Shown piece after piece: positions 1 to 10,496 of a DNA stretch of 64,000 nt (within the stretch, counting starts at the first letter, position 1; each line of letters opens with the position of its first letter). The DNA comes from Arachis hypogaea (lineage: Eukaryota; Streptophyta; Magnoliopsida; Fabales; Fabaceae). The notes beneath the pieces are model-generated. The model was not told the origin of the DNA, made no database searches, and was given only the letters and a program-made list of their open reading frames with translations. Both the position numbers and the translations under genes were made by a program. The stretch spans positions 100,295,363 to 100,359,362 of the forward strand of contig NC_092046.1 of assembly GCF_003086295.3 (NCBI RefSeq), in the 5' to 3' direction.

Positions 1-176
1 AGCTCTGATTTGAGACTCTCAGCCATGTTGATCTCTTCTACCAAAGAGTCAATAAGATCAACTTTCATGCAGTCTTTTGGTGTGTCTGGATGCTGCATGG
101 CATTGACAGCATTCAACTTAAACTCATCTTTATTGACTCTCAGGGTGACTTCCCCCTTTTGGACATCAATGAGAGT
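1..176 (-). pseudogene. E0 pol fragment between protease and RT
   Basis: The minus frame continues in register after the TGA at 177-179. It encodes the acidic linker between protease and reverse transcriptase (residues such as LIDVQ and CMKVDLIDSLVEEINMAES, shared with E2 and E3). It runs off the window edge. The stop replaces an arginine codon (CGA in E3), a C-to-T change. Confidence 0.7.
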
Positions 177-2060
177 TCATCCAGTTGCTAGGAAAGGTCT
201 TCCTAGAATGAGAGTAGCACTCTTGTGCTCCTCCATCTCCAGCACTACGAAGTCAGTGGGAAAGGCGAATGGCCCAACCCTGACAATCATGTCCTCAATC
301 ACGCCTAATGGGTATTTAATGGAGCCATCAACAAGTTGGAGACATATCCGGGTTGGTTTAACTTCTTCAGTTAAACCAAGCTTTCTGATAGTGGATGCAG
401 GTATTAGGTTGATGCTTGCCCCAAGATCGCATAAAGCTGTCCTGGTGCAATTTCCCTCTAATGTGCATGGTATTAGAAAGCTTCCGGGATCTTTAAGCTT
501 TTCAGGAAAGCTTTTCAGAATGACTGCACTGCATTCTTCAGTGAGGAGAACTCTTTCAGTTTCTCTCCAATCCTTCTTATGACTCAAGATCTCTTTCATG
601 AACTTGGCATAAGAAGGTATTTGCTCAAGTGCCTCTGCAAACGAAATCTTAATTTCAAGAGTCCTGAGATAATCTGCAAAGCGAGCAAATTGCTTATCCT
701 GCTCCTCTTGGCGGAGTTTTTGAGGATAAGGTATCTTGGCTTTATATTCCTCAACCTTGGTTGCTGTAGGTTTATTTCCTACAGAAATAGTTGAAGAAGC
801 CTTTTTAGAGGGGTTGTCATCAGCACTTGTGTGTGTCTGATCCCTCTCTGGCATTTGAATGCCAGAGTTAGAAGCTGGAGTGACGTTAGACGCCAATTCC
901 TCATCTGTTCCTGGCGTCTGAACGCCAGAACTGTGCTTCCTTTGGGCGTTCAACGCCAGTTCCTTGCTTGTTTCTGGCATTGAACACCAGTCCTGAGCAT
1001 GGTCTGGGCGTTCAGCGCCAGCCTTCCACCCAATTTCTGGCGTTTTAATGCCAGAATTATTTTTTCCTGGGCTCTTACTGTCCTCAGATGGATTTTGGGT
1101 GGTTTGCTCATTTCTTGGCTTCCTGCTACCTTGAGGTGGGGTATTTAATGTTTTCCCACTTCTTAATTGAACTGCTTGGCATTCTTCTGTTATTTGTTTT
1201 GACAGCTGCTGTTTTATTTGCTTCAATTGTTCTTCCATATTTATATTAGCCATCATTGTCTCTTGTAGTCTATCTTTGAATTCGGCTAACTGTTGTGTTA
1301 GAAAGTCCAATTGCTGATTGAATTCAGCAGCTTGTTCTACAGGACTGAGTTCAGCAGTTACTGTTTTAACCTCTTCTTTCATGGAAGGGTCACTGCTTAG
1401 GTACAGATGCTGATTTCTGGCAACTGTATCAATGAGCTCTTGAGCTTCTTCAATTGTCTTTCTCATATGGATAGATCCACCAACTGAGTAATCTAGAGAG
1501 ATCTGAGCTCTTTCTGTAAGCCCATAATAGAAGATGTCTAACTGAACCCACTCTGAAAACATTTCAGAGGGGCATTTTCGTAGCATCTCTCTGTATCTCT
1601 CCCAGGCATCATAAAGAGATTCATTATCTCCTTGTTTAAAGCCTTGGATGTCCAGCCTTAGCTGTGTCATCCGTTTTGGAGGAAAGTATTGATTCAGGAA
1701 TTTTTCTGTCAGCTGTTTCCATGTCCTTATGCTAGCCTTAGGTTGGTTATTTAACCACCTCTTGGCTTGGTCTTTTACAGCAAATGGAAACAGTAATAAT
1801 CTGTAGACATCCTGATCTACTTCCTTATCATGTACTGTGTCAGCAATTTGTAAAAACTGTGCCAGAAACTCTGTAGGTTCTTCCTGTGGAAGACCAGAAT
1901 ACTGGCAGCTTTGCTGCACCATGATAATGAACTGAGGATTCAACTCAAAGCTACTGACTCCAATGGAGGGTATGCAGATACTACTCCCATATGAAGCAGT
2001 AGAGGGGTTAGCATATGACCCCAGAGTCCTTCTGGACTGTTCATTTCCACTTAGATCCAT
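177..2060 (-). CDS. Gag-protease polyprotein of E0 (627 aa)
   Basis: This is the best preserved gag in the window. The retrotransposon gag (capsid) domain covers roughly residues 50-200 and includes FPFAVKDQAKRWLNNQP and a downstream YFPPKRMTQLRLDIQ motif. A glutamine- and lysine-rich coiled-coil-like stretch follows near residues 240-300, then a low-complexity linker built from repeats of LALNAQ, GVQTPG and MPE type. A retroviral-type aspartic protease with the plant variant active site DLGAS lies near residue 545, with ILGRPFLATG near the end. I see no CCHC zinc knuckle. The start MDLSGNEQSRR is shared by E1, E2 and E3. The frame ends at a nonsense TGA inside pol, so this copy cannot make a full polyprotein without readthrough. 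Confidence 0.85.
   Translation of the reverse strand: MDLSGNEQSRRTLGSYANPSTASYGSSICIPSIGVSSFELNPQFIIMVQQSCQYSGLPQEEPTEFLAQFLQIADTVHDKEVDQDVYRLLLFPFAVKDQAKRWLNNQPKASIRTWKQLTEKFLNQYFPPKRMTQLRLDIQGFKQGDNESLYDAWERYREMLRKCPSEMFSEWVQLDIFYYGLTERAQISLDYSVGGSIHMRKTIEEAQELIDTVARNQHLYLSSDPSMKEEVKTVTAELSPVEQAAEFNQQLDFLTQQLAEFKDRLQETMMANINMEEQLKQIKQQLSKQITEECQAVQLRSGKTLNTPPQGSRKPRNEQTTQNPSEDSKSPGKNNSGIKTPEIGWKAGAERPDHAQDWCSMPETSKELALNAQRKHSSGVQTPGTDEELASNVTPASNSGIQMPERDQTHTSADDNPSKKASSTISVGNKPTATKVEEYKAKIPYPQKLRQEEQDKQFARFADYLRTLEIKISFAEALEQIPSYAKFMKEILSHKKDWRETERVLLTEECSAVILKSFPEKLKDPGSFLIPCTLEGNCTRTALCDLGASINLIPASTIRKLGLTEEVKPTRICLQLVDGSIKYPLGVIEDMIVRVGPFAFPTDFVVLEMEEHKSATLILGRPFLATG
845..1057. repeat. 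Cluster of CTGGCGTTNAACGCCAG palindromes in gag linker (E0)
   Basis: About eight imperfect copies of a 15-17 base palindrome of the form CTGGCGTTNAACGCCAG are spaced about 25-35 bases apart. They lie inside the gag linker and are translated on the minus strand as LALNAQ-like and GVQTPG-like repeats. The same palindrome cluster recurs in the LTR and, in E1-E3, between pol and ORF3. Confidence 0.85.
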
Positions 2061-2830
2061 GATGGAGAAAGGGAGATGATGTAATGAAAAAAAATTTATT
2101 TATTTATTTATTTATTTATTTCCAAAATAAAATAAATTAAAATAAAATAAATAAAAATGGGTGAAGATTTTCGAAAAAAATGAGGAGAGAGAAAGTGGTT
2201 AGGAAGTTTTGAAAAGGATATGATGATTTTTGAAAAAGGTTTTAAATTTTGAAATAAAAATCTGAATTTTAAAGGTAAATTTCGAAAATTTTTGAATTTA
2301 AAGAGGAGAGAGAAAAATAATAAGATAGCACAAGATTTAAAATTTTTAGATCTAATGCTCCTTGTTTTCGAAAATTTTGGAGGGAAAACACCAAGGAACA
2401 CCAAACTTAAAAATTTTAAGATCAAGACACAAGGAAAACTCAAGAACACTTTGAAGATTCACAAGAACACAAGAACATGAGAAAGAACACCAAACTTAAA
2501 ATTTTTAGAAAACCAAAATAAGATTTTTCGAAAACCAAAGAAAAATCAACAAGAAAACACCAAACTTAATGTTTGGCACAAGATTTAATGTAAAAATTAT
2601 TTTTGAAAAAGAATTTTAAAAAGAAGGTACCCAATTTACCAAGAACACAGACCAACGCTCTAGCCAAATGGGCAGTAAATGTAACACTTATTTTGAAAAA
2701 AAAATTTAATAACTAAGAAAAAAATATTATTTTTATTTTTTTGAAAAGAATATAAAAGATTCTGACCCAAAAGACAAAATTTTCCTAATCTAAGCAACAG
2801 GATTCATCATCAGTTGTTCAAACTCAAACA
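2061..2830 (-). other. 5' leader of E0
   Basis: This A/T-rich untranslated leader lies between the primer binding site and gag. It contains an (AAAT)n microsatellite at 2096-2122, about 40 bases before the gag start. It also holds three copies of AACACCAAACTTAA (2397-2410, 2486-2499, 2556-2569), the complement of the polypurine-tract core used next to the 3' LTR in this family. No gene is seen; short frames here are A/T-rich chance ORFs. Confidence 0.7.
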
Positions 2831-2849
2831 ATCCCCGGCAACGGCGCCA
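2831..2849 (-). other. Primer binding site, tRNA-Asp (E0)
   Basis: On the minus strand the site reads TGGCGCCGTTGCCGGGGAT, complementary to the 3' end of plant tRNA-Asp(GTC). It lies six bases inside the LTR border, the normal position for initiating minus-strand DNA synthesis. Confidence 0.9.
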
Positions 2850-3341
2850 AAAACTTGGTGCACGAAATTGGAAATCACAAATCTTCATAAATTCACACAA
2901 CTAACCAGCAAGTGCACTGGGTCGTCCAAGTAATACCTTACGTGAGTAAGGGTCGATCCCACGGAGATTGTTGGCTTGAAGCAATCTATAGTCACCTTGT
3001 AACTCTTAGTCAGGAAAACAATAAAACAATTCACTTATCAAATTTGATTATAAGGAATAAAAGGGCATAAATATAAATACTTATTGTGCAATGATGGAGA
3101 ATATGTTGGAGTTTTGGAGATGCTTCATCTTCTGAAATTCTACTTTCCTCTGTCTTCTTGTTCACGCACGCGCGTCCTCCTATGGCAAGCTATGTGTTGG
3201 TGGATCACCGTTGTCAATGGCTACCATCCAGCCTTCTAGTGAAAAGGGTCCAGGTGCGCTATCACCGCACGGCTAATCATCTGTAGGTTCTCAATCGTAC
3301 CGGGATAGGATTTACTATCCTTTTGCGTCTGTCACTACGCC

Positions 3342-5498
3342 TGATGCGGGGAAAACTTGTCTCTCAACAAATCTTCCTTCGGCAAGTGTACCGAAGTTGT
3401 CGTCAAGTAAAAACTCACAATAGAGTGAGGTCGAATCCCACAAGGATTGATTGATCAAGCAACTTTAATTAGAAGAATGTTCTAGTTGAGCGAATCCAGA
3501 AATTGGGTTGAGAGTTGCAGAAAATAAAATGGCGGGAATGTAAATAACAGAAAAGTAAATGCTAGAATTAAAGGACTGGAAGTAAATGACTGAAAATAAA
3601 TTGCAGAATTATAAATGGGAATGGGGGATTTGCTCATAAAAGTAAATCGCAGAAATTTAAAGAGAATGGGTAAGATTAGAGATGGGGAGTTCATTGGGCT
3701 TAAGAGATGTTGCAATTCTCCGGATCAAGTTCATTTTCATCTCTTCCTCAATCAATGCACTCATTGATCTCCTTGGCAATCTTAAGTGATTGAATTGCAA
3801 TTTATTGCAATTCAATCTCTCAAATCTTGATCAATAGCCAATTCCTTGGTCAATAGCTCATGAGAAGAGATGAAGTATGGTCACTGATTATACCACATGC
3901 ATTTCCCAAACCAAGTATTGAGAGGGTTACAGTCACATACCCATCCAAACCCAATTTGGTCCAGCATGAGAAAGCATTTCTAGCTTGATCTCTTCATTCC
4001 TCTTCCAAGGTTCAAAAGAGATACAAGTTTGAATAGCTTCTCTTCCAAGATAACTACTCAATTGGATGAAGATCGAAAGCTTTCAAGTAAAATCAAGAGG
4101 AAAGATAGAAGAAGAACAATGAAAATTAGTATTGATCCATCAAATTACAACAGAGCTCCCTAACCCAATGAAAGGGGTTTAGTTGTTCATAGCTCTTGAA
4201 AATGAAAACAAAGATGGAGAATACATCATAAAACTAGAAGTTGCAAAGAAAGTAAAATACAGAGAGTGGTTCTTCAGCCTCCAGAACTATTTTACAATTC
4301 AAAGCTACTCCTATATATACTACTCTTCTCAGCTTCTAGTTCACTCTTCAAGTCTTGGGCCTTTGGATCTTGAGTTTGAAGCAGTTCCTTTCTTTATTTG
4401 GGCTTGGCTTTACTTGCAGAGAGAAAGTGCGGAGTGGGCAGAGACTTAAGCTCAGGGCGTAAGGAGTGTTAATCATTTAGTGAAAGTCCAAGTTCGGGAA
4501 CGTTAGTGACACTTAACATTGTCACGAACGTTCCAATGCACCCCTTTTGCCTCACGTTAAAACCCACGTTAACTAGGTTAACGTGGCTTTTAACGTTGCC
4601 TTGTCAACCTTCGAGAACGTTAGTGACATTCAACATTGTCACTAACGTTCCAATGTGCCCCTAGGTCTCACGTTAGAGTCCACGTTAACTAGGTTAACGT
4701 GGCTTCTAACGTGGCCATCTTTAAGCCATCCCAACGTTAGTGACAATGTTGAGTGTCACTAACGTTGGCTCATCCTTCATTTCTCATCGTTAGCTTTAAC
4801 GTGACTCTTGGGGGTTGTGTGGTTGCTTCAACGTTAGTGACAATGTTGAGTGTCACTAACGTTGTCAACAACTCTTCATCTTCTACGTTAGTTCCCACGT
4901 TAACCAAGTTAACGTGGGAGTTAACGTGGTACTTAGCACCATAGGCCAACGTTAGTGACAATGTTGAGTGTCACTAACGTTGGCTTCTCTCCCTCCCCCT
5001 TAACGTTAGAGGCCACGTTAACTAGGTTAACGTGGCTTCTAACGTGGCCACTTATGAGTAATTGCCAACGTTAGTGACAATGTTGAGTGTCACTAACGTT
5101 GGCTCAACTTCTTTTCTCCACGTTAGAGTTCACGTTAACTTGGTTAACGTGACTCTCTAACATGGGCATTGATGGCTTCTTGAGAGTGTTATTGGCAATC
5201 ACTTTTCTCATTAATCTTTGCAAGTTACCTCCCCTTTTCTTGCTTCTTTTTGGTCCTGAAATCAAGCAACAAAGTGCATCAAAGCTCTAGTCCAAGTCAT
5301 GAGTAATGCAACATAATATTTGTCACTAAACTTATGCAAAATCCTCATGAAATCATGTAAAATGCACAAGGTATGCTTGAGTCAAGGCATAAGTGAATAT
5401 TTACCCAAAACTAGCTTATTTCCTAAAGAAATGCATGAAACTAACCTAAAAACAGTAAAGAAAAGGTCAGTGAGACTGGCCAAGATGCCCTGGCATCA
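3342..5498 (-). repeat. Solo LTR S1 (2157 bp) inserted in E0 LTR
   Basis: The termini are TGATGC at 3342 and GCATCA at 5498, flanked by ACGCC (3337-3341) and ACACC (5499-5503), a five-base duplication with one mismatch. The flanking sequence rejoins perfectly to an uninterrupted E LTR. There is no primer site or coding region, so this is a solo LTR left by LTR-LTR recombination. The box GGTCGAATCCCAC at 3429-3441 matches a box near the 3' end of the E LTR, which suggests minus orientation. Bases 3450-4490 are A/T-rich with no gene seen. Confidence 0.85.
4497..5156. repeat. Tandem array of two alternating palindromes inside S1
   Basis: About five and a half units of roughly 115 bases alternate two inverted repeats. 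One has arms AACGTTAGTGACA and TGTCACTAACGTT around a short centre. The other has arms CCACGTTAAC and GTTAACGTGG around TAG. The second palindrome is flanked by further CACGTTAGA / TCTAACGTGG arms, so palindromes are nested. Apparent ORFs on both strands here begin with the same peptide because of this symmetry and are not genes. Confidence 0.9.
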
Positions 5499-6070
5499 AC
5501 ACCCAGCACTCACGAGTTTGAAGCTCGTCACAGTCATTCAATCCCTGAATCCTACTCGGAATACCACAGACAAGGTTTAGACTTTCCGGATTCTCTTGAA
5601 TGCTGCCATCAATCTAGCTTATACTACAAAGATTCTGATTAAGAGATCCAAGAGATATTCATTCATTCTACGGTGAACGGAAGTGGTTGTCAGGCACGCT
5701 TTCGTGGGGGAATGATGATGATTGTCACGTTCATCACATTCATGTTGAATTGCGAATGGATATCTTAGATAGGAACACGCATGTTTGAATAGAAAACAGA
5801 AATACTTGCATTAATTCATCAGGACACAGCAGAGCTCCTCACCCCCAACAATGGGGTTTAGAGACTCATGTCGTCAAAGAGTACAAAATTCAGATCTACA
5901 AATGTCATGAGATACAAAATAAGTCTCTAAAAGTTGTTTAAATACTAAACTAGTAACCTAGGTTTACAGAAAATGAGTAAACTATGATAGATAGTGCAGA
6001 AATCCACTTCTGGGGCTCACTTGGTGTGTGCTGGGGCTGAGACTAAAGCTTCTCACGTGCCTGGGCTGTT

Positions 6071-6183
6071 TTGGGCGTTCAACGCCAGGCTGTAACCTGT
6101 TTCTGGCGTTGAACTCCAACTTGTAACGTGTTTCTGGCGCTGGACGCCAGATTGCAACATGGAACTGGCGTTGAATGCCAGTT
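6071..6183. repeat. Palindrome cluster in E0 LTR
   Basis: Four copies of the CTGGCGTTNAACGCCAG-type palindrome lie just downstream of the TATA-like box in element orientation. They would therefore fall at the very start of the element RNA if that box is used. Confidence 0.8.
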
Positions 6184-6213
6184 TATGTCATCTATCCTTG
6201 AGCAAAGTATAGA

Positions 6214-6224
6214 CTATTATATAT
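6214..6224 (-). promoter_or_regulatory. TATA-like box of E0 LTR
   Basis: Minus strand ATATATAATAG is conserved in all E LTRs of this window (53419-53429 has one change). It is the best candidate core promoter, followed about 30 bases later by the palindrome cluster. The transcription start is inferred, not seen. Confidence 0.55.
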
Positions 6225-6389
6225 TTTTGGAAAGCCCTGGATGTCTACTTTCCAACGCAATTGGAAGCGCGTCAATTGGACTCCTGTAGCTCCAGAAATT
6301 CCATTCCTAGTGCAGAGAGGTCAGGATCCAACAGCATCATCAATTCTTTTTCAGCTTGAATCAGATTTTTGCTCAACTCCGTCAAGGGA

Positions 6390-7310
6390 ACTCTATTCTT
6401 GCTTCATTCCTTCCAAGTCTTCATTCAAAAATTATTTTGGAGGTTGTGCACTCTCCTCCTCAACATCAAATTCAATCTTCTTGGAGAGGTTCTCTATGAT
6501 TCTAGCTTCCCATGGAGGTTCTGCATCTCCTAGGTCTTCAACCACTTCTTCCTTTTCTTCAACGATCATAGGCTTCTCCAATTGTTCTAACACAAAATAA
6601 TATCCCCCATTTTCCACCGGAGTTTCCAATCTCTCCTTCATGCTATGCTTTTCAATTAATTCTCCACATGTGACCATGGGAGTGGTTTGAGTACTCAAAT
6701 ATTAGGAGACTAAAATGCTTACTACCTTGGTCAAGGTAGCCACAAATTCTATTGTCTCCCTTTGTATTTCTCCTTGCCCTTGAAGTATAAGGCTAAGGGT
6801 TTCATCCTTGGAGGATTCGGGTGGATAGGGGGATTCATTGTCTTGGAGAAAGGATTCATGATAGGAAGGTGGTTCTTCTTGGTAAGGATGTAGTAGTGTG
6901 TATTGAGGTGGTTCTTGGGGGTAGTAATCTTGGCATGGTGGTTCCATGTATGGCTCATATGGTTCACAAGGTGGTTGGTATGGTGGATATGAGTCAAGGT
7001 CATATGGAGGTGTTTGGTGAAAATAGGCTTGTGAGTATGGTTGAAGTTCATGTTGAGGATATGATTCATAGGCATATGGTGGTGGTTCTTGAAAGTCACA
7101 AGGGGATTCACCATAGCCATTGGATTGATATGCATCATAGAATGGCTCTTCTTCATAGTGCATTGGTGGAGGTTGTTGCCATGAAGATTGATCATATGCA
7201 TATGGCTCCTCCCACCTTTGGTTATCCCATCCTTGATACACATTCTCATTATAGTCCTCATTTTCTACAACATAGTTGGAACCAAACTCATAGCCAAAGT
7301 GAGAATTCAT
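6390..7310 (-). pseudogene. ORF1 of element B, function unknown
   Basis: The start is MNSHFGYEFGSN, directly after the primer site, where gag is expected. The first 200 residues are rich in tyrosine, proline, glutamine and glutamate (repeated EPPPY, YQPP-like). The second part (6432-6698) is acidic and contains VEDLGDAEPPWEARI, closely matched in element D. A frameshift near 6700 separates the two parts and a stop follows at 6432. I recognise no gag, zinc knuckle or enzyme motif, so B may be a non-autonomous family. Confidence 0.7.
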
Positions 7311-7458
7311 AATGAAAAGAGAAAATAAGAACAAAAGCTAATAAGAAATAATGAAACAAAATCCTAAAACTAGTAAAAACTAACAAGCAATCCAAAAATT
7401 ATGCTATTCACAATATTCACATATATACAATAACCAATAACACAATACCATTGCGATT

Positions 7459-7475
7459 TCCCGGCAATGGCGCCA
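7459..7475 (-). other. Primer binding site of B
   Basis: Minus strand TGGCGCCATTGCCGGGA differs by one base from the tRNA-Asp complement used in the E family. It lies three bases inside the LTR. Confidence 0.8.
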
Positions 7476-7478
7476 TTT

Positions 7479-8920
7479 TGATGATTAGACTTTTGACGGT
7501 TTAGAATTCACAATAAGTCTCGTTGTAATATAGTTTCTAAACCAACATCAATCCTTTCATACAAAAGATTGTTTGTCACAAGTAACAAACCCCTAAATTT
7601 ATAAACCGAAGTATTGAACCTCGGGTCATTCTCCCTAAGAATTACAATGAAGTGTCTTGTTATTGGTTATGAGGTGTTTTGGGGTTTTTGAGATAAGAAA
7701 CATGAAAAGTAAATGGCAATAAAAATAAACTAACAACTAAAAGAGGCTCTTGACAAGGTATGAGAACTAGAAGTCCTATCCTAATTATCCTCCTCAATTG
7801 TGACCAAAATTGTCCATTGCTACCACTTAGTTAACCTCTAATCATGGAGGAAAGTCAAGTGGATGAATCAACTTGATTCCACAAGTCCTAGCCAACTCCC
7901 AAGGGAAAGACTAGCGTTAGTGGTATCCAAATCAATTAGCAACTTCTAATTATCAATCAACAAAGGAATTAGATAACTCAAGCGTCACTAATTACTCTAC
8001 CAAAGCCAAGAGGAGTAAAATCTATACTAAAATCCAACCAAACATTTTATCAAACACTTGGAAGGCATAAAAGGAAAGCAAAGTAAATTGACAACAAAAA
8101 TAGAATCTAACAACAATTATTGCAATCAATTAACAATAACAATCAAAAGGAACACAATTATTATGAATTACCTTAAATTGAATTGGAAGAAAATAGAAGG
8201 AATAAGAGTAGATCTACAACAAAATATAAGAGCAACATAAAGGAAATTACAACAAAGGAATAGAAGAAGATGATTGCAACAACAAAGAATTGAGAAGCAA
8301 AAGTAGAAGAAAACATGAATCAAAACCTAGATCTAAGAACTAAACCTAATCCTAATTCCTAATCCTAGAGAGAAGTGAGAGCTTCTCTCTCTAAAACTAA
8401 AACTAAACTATCCTAATGTGTGTGAATGAGTAAAAATGAGTGAATGATCCTTTCCCCCTTCAATCCTTGGTCCTTAAATGCATTTTGGCGCCAAAGTTGG
8501 TTGAAATTGGGCCCCACAGCTCTTAGAAATCGCTGGGTACGTTTTCTATTTAAAAAATCACGTGCGCCCATCGGCGCATACGCGTACAGTGCGCATGCGC
8601 GCCCCTTGAGATTTTCGCAATCCATGTGTGCGCATACAGTGCACGTGCACGTGGATGCACATTTCCAATTCTTTGGCTTTTCCATGATTTCTCCACTTTG
8701 TATGCTTTCTTCTTCACTTAACAAACAAATCAAGGCATCTAGTAGAATCAAAGGTGAATCAAATTTAGCTAATTAAGGATCTAGAAAGCATGTTTTCACA
8801 CTTAAGCACAAATTGGGAAACAATCATGAAACCATGCTATTTCATTGAATAAATGTGGGTAGAAGGTGATAAAATCCCCTAAATGAAGCACAAGATAAAC
8901 CCTACAAATGGGGTTTATCA
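7479..8920 (-). repeat. 5' LTR of B (1442 bp)
   Basis: The termini are TGATGATTAG on the plus strand at 7479 and GGGTTTATCA ending at 8920, giving TG...CA in element orientation. Bases 8566-8654 hold a CpG-rich cluster of GCGCATACGCG / GTGCGCATGCGC-like inverted repeats in an otherwise A/T-rich LTR. Its sequence and organisation are related to the LTRs of D and F. No coding function is seen. Confidence 0.82.
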
Positions 8921-9957
8921 CCGCTCATAACGGTCAAGCTTCTTGTGGAGGTCCTCTATGCGTTGTATGGATGACTTTGGTGGTGCGGATGAGGTAGAGG
9001 AGATGCTCATGGGGACGGATAGGTGTGGCTCTTCGGTGTCCGCTGGAGGGTAAAGGTATCTCCCGTTTGGAACAACATCTCCATCCGCCGGGATCATGGC
9101 CCTTCTATCCTTGGTCTCTCGGGGAACATCGGCTGCGGCGACTAAGTCGGTCACTAAGGCGGGAAAAGGTAGGTTCCCCTTGGCGTGGATGCGGCCCATA
9201 GATTGGCAAATGAGACGGGGAATATGCACCGGTCTCTCAGTGAGGACACACCAAACCAATAAGGCTAACTCAGCAGTGATAGATGAGCCGTGGGTGCTAG
9301 GGAGCACATAGTGGGCTAGAATTTGGGCCCACCCTGAGCCTCTCTAGTGAGAAAGCGTACGGTGATGCCCTTGGGCCGGGGACTCATCCTTCTTCAAATC
9401 CAGAATGATTCGGGTATAGCAATGACCTTGAGGATAGTATCCCAATCAAACGCACGTTGGCACCGTGCCGACAAAATCTCTTGATAAGCATCAATCCCTT
9501 CCGCTAATGGTCTGGTCTTAAGCACACTTTGGATAGCCTCCTCTGTAACGGGAACTTACCTTCGGCGCATAAATACCGATGCAAGGGAGGGGGAGTGGTA
9601 GTTGGTGTAAAATTCAACCACCTAAGACAAATTTGCCTCCCGTGGCTTCCTCAATAGGAACTCCCATTGCCGCCGTTCGATGCGGGGCATGATGAGCGGT
9701 ATGACATGAGCCGGAAGGGCTAGAAGGGGCTCCGCATGAAAGTTCCTTGGTTTGATCAAGGGGAAGACAAGTTCGTAATAGCGGTTGGGGAACTTCTTCG
9801 GATCCCTTGCCGGATTGTCCTTCTCCAAAACATCAATGTTAGTAACACTCCTTGTCTTATTAGAGGGGGGCTTGGCTTTAGGCCCTTGTTGTGCTTTGCT
9901 AGTGGACCGTGAGGGTGCCTTCTTGGGTGCTTTTTCATTGTCTCTCTTGATCACCAT
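8921..9957 (-). pseudogene. ORF3 of C, plant-transposon-protein type, truncated
   Basis: The start MVIKRDNEKAPKK at 9957 is followed by a basic N-terminus and the family core (RDPKKFPNRYYELVFPL, RRQWEFLLRKP). A TAG near 9620 replaces the tryptophan of NLSWVVEF seen in F. The middle is frameshifted, and the frame resumes at 9307 with GNLPFPALVTDL and a C-terminal coiled-coil-like IEDLHKKLDRYER. The homologous protein in F continues past this point, so insertion of B removed the end. The function of this family is not known to me. A pyrimidine tract with TTTTCTAG directly precedes the ATG and looks like a splice acceptor. Confidence 0.75.
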
Positions 9958-10496
9958 CCTAGAAAAGAAGGAAAAGTGGTGAAATTAAGCTTAAAGAGGC
10001 ATCAAGAAAGAATAAGCATGCTAGTGATAAGACATAAAAGATAAGTAGCTTAGACACATGACAGCTGCAACGTGAGACTAAGTCCATAATGAAAATTTTG
10101 GCTAATCACTAGCAAGTGATGCATGAGTGGTATAGGCATGCAAACAAGACGGATGAGAAGCACACACTCTTAACATCAATACAATAAGTGAAAAATAGGG
10201 GAAGAGTATATAGAAATGAAACAAGAAATATAGTAAGCTCAATGCACATATGAACAAACAAGTGAATGAGAAAAAGCACTAAGATAGAAAACACTAAGTT
10301 AAAATAACTCCAAGAAGTCATGTGGGTCTTTCAACAAACACTTGGTGTACACCCCTTCTATGACAAAAATTGAGAGAATAGTGACAATGTGACATCCCAT
10401 AAAGCATCATCAATCATCATATCACACCACAAATTGCAAAGGAAAACAAATAAATCAAACAAACTCATCAGTGCAAGAGTAAGCACCACTTGGAAT
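9958..10496 (-). other. C spacer upstream of ORF3, first segment
   Basis: This is A/T-rich untranslated sequence of element C between ORF3 and the hAT insertion. The last eight bases (10489-10496, CTTGGAAT) are the left copy of the hAT target duplication. No gene or clear motif is seen apart from the acceptor-like tract next to ORF3. Confidence 0.65.

Larger units (their letters stand above)
1..6388 (-). mobile_element. Athila-like Ty3 retrotransposon E0, 5' part
   Basis: This is the 5' part of an E-family element read on the minus strand: 5' LTR (2856-6388, interrupted), tRNA-Asp primer binding site, leader, and gag-protease ORF running off the window at base 1. The family resembles the E1, E2 and E3 copies base for base over long stretches. 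The LTR lacks roughly its first 190 bases in element orientation, because homology to other E LTRs stops near 6388 and element B begins. The break carries no visible target duplication, so a deletion between E0 and B is the likely cause. It may be a FIDEL-like peanut element; that name is inference. Confidence 0.85.
2856..6388 (-). repeat. 5' LTR of E0, interrupted by S1 and truncated
   Basis: The E-family LTR begins TGGTGCACGA on the plus strand (its 3' terminus in element orientation). The two pieces, 2856-3341 and 5499-6388, align to one continuous LTR in E1-E3 once S1 is ignored. The outer end TGATGAGCGG is missing. It includes a TATA-like box at 6214-6224 and a palindrome cluster at 6071-6183. 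Confidence 0.88.
6389..8920 (-). mobile_element. LTR retrotransposon B, 5' part
   Basis: On the minus strand this has a 5' LTR (7479-8920), a tRNA-Asp-type primer site and a first ORF without recognisable gag. It is cut at 6389 by the E0 LTR. Its outer LTR end TGATAAACCCC abuts the ORF3 of element C at 8921, within the coding frame. B therefore inserted into C, and CCGCT (8921-8925) would be one half of a target duplication whose partner is lost. Confidence 0.8.

Noticed and set aside
845..1057. Possible CRISPR-like array of palindromic repeats with regular spacing
   Set aside because: The repeats are degenerate, lie inside an eukaryotic gag frame and have repeat-like spacers. There are no cas genes.
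2831..2849. Possible tRNA-Asp gene fragment (GGCAACGGCGCCA)
   Set aside because: Only the 3' complement is present and it is always next to an LTR, so it is a primer binding site.
4753..4961. Two overlapping 63-codon ORFs on opposite strands beginning MSLTLA
   Set aside because: Both result from palindrome symmetry in S1.
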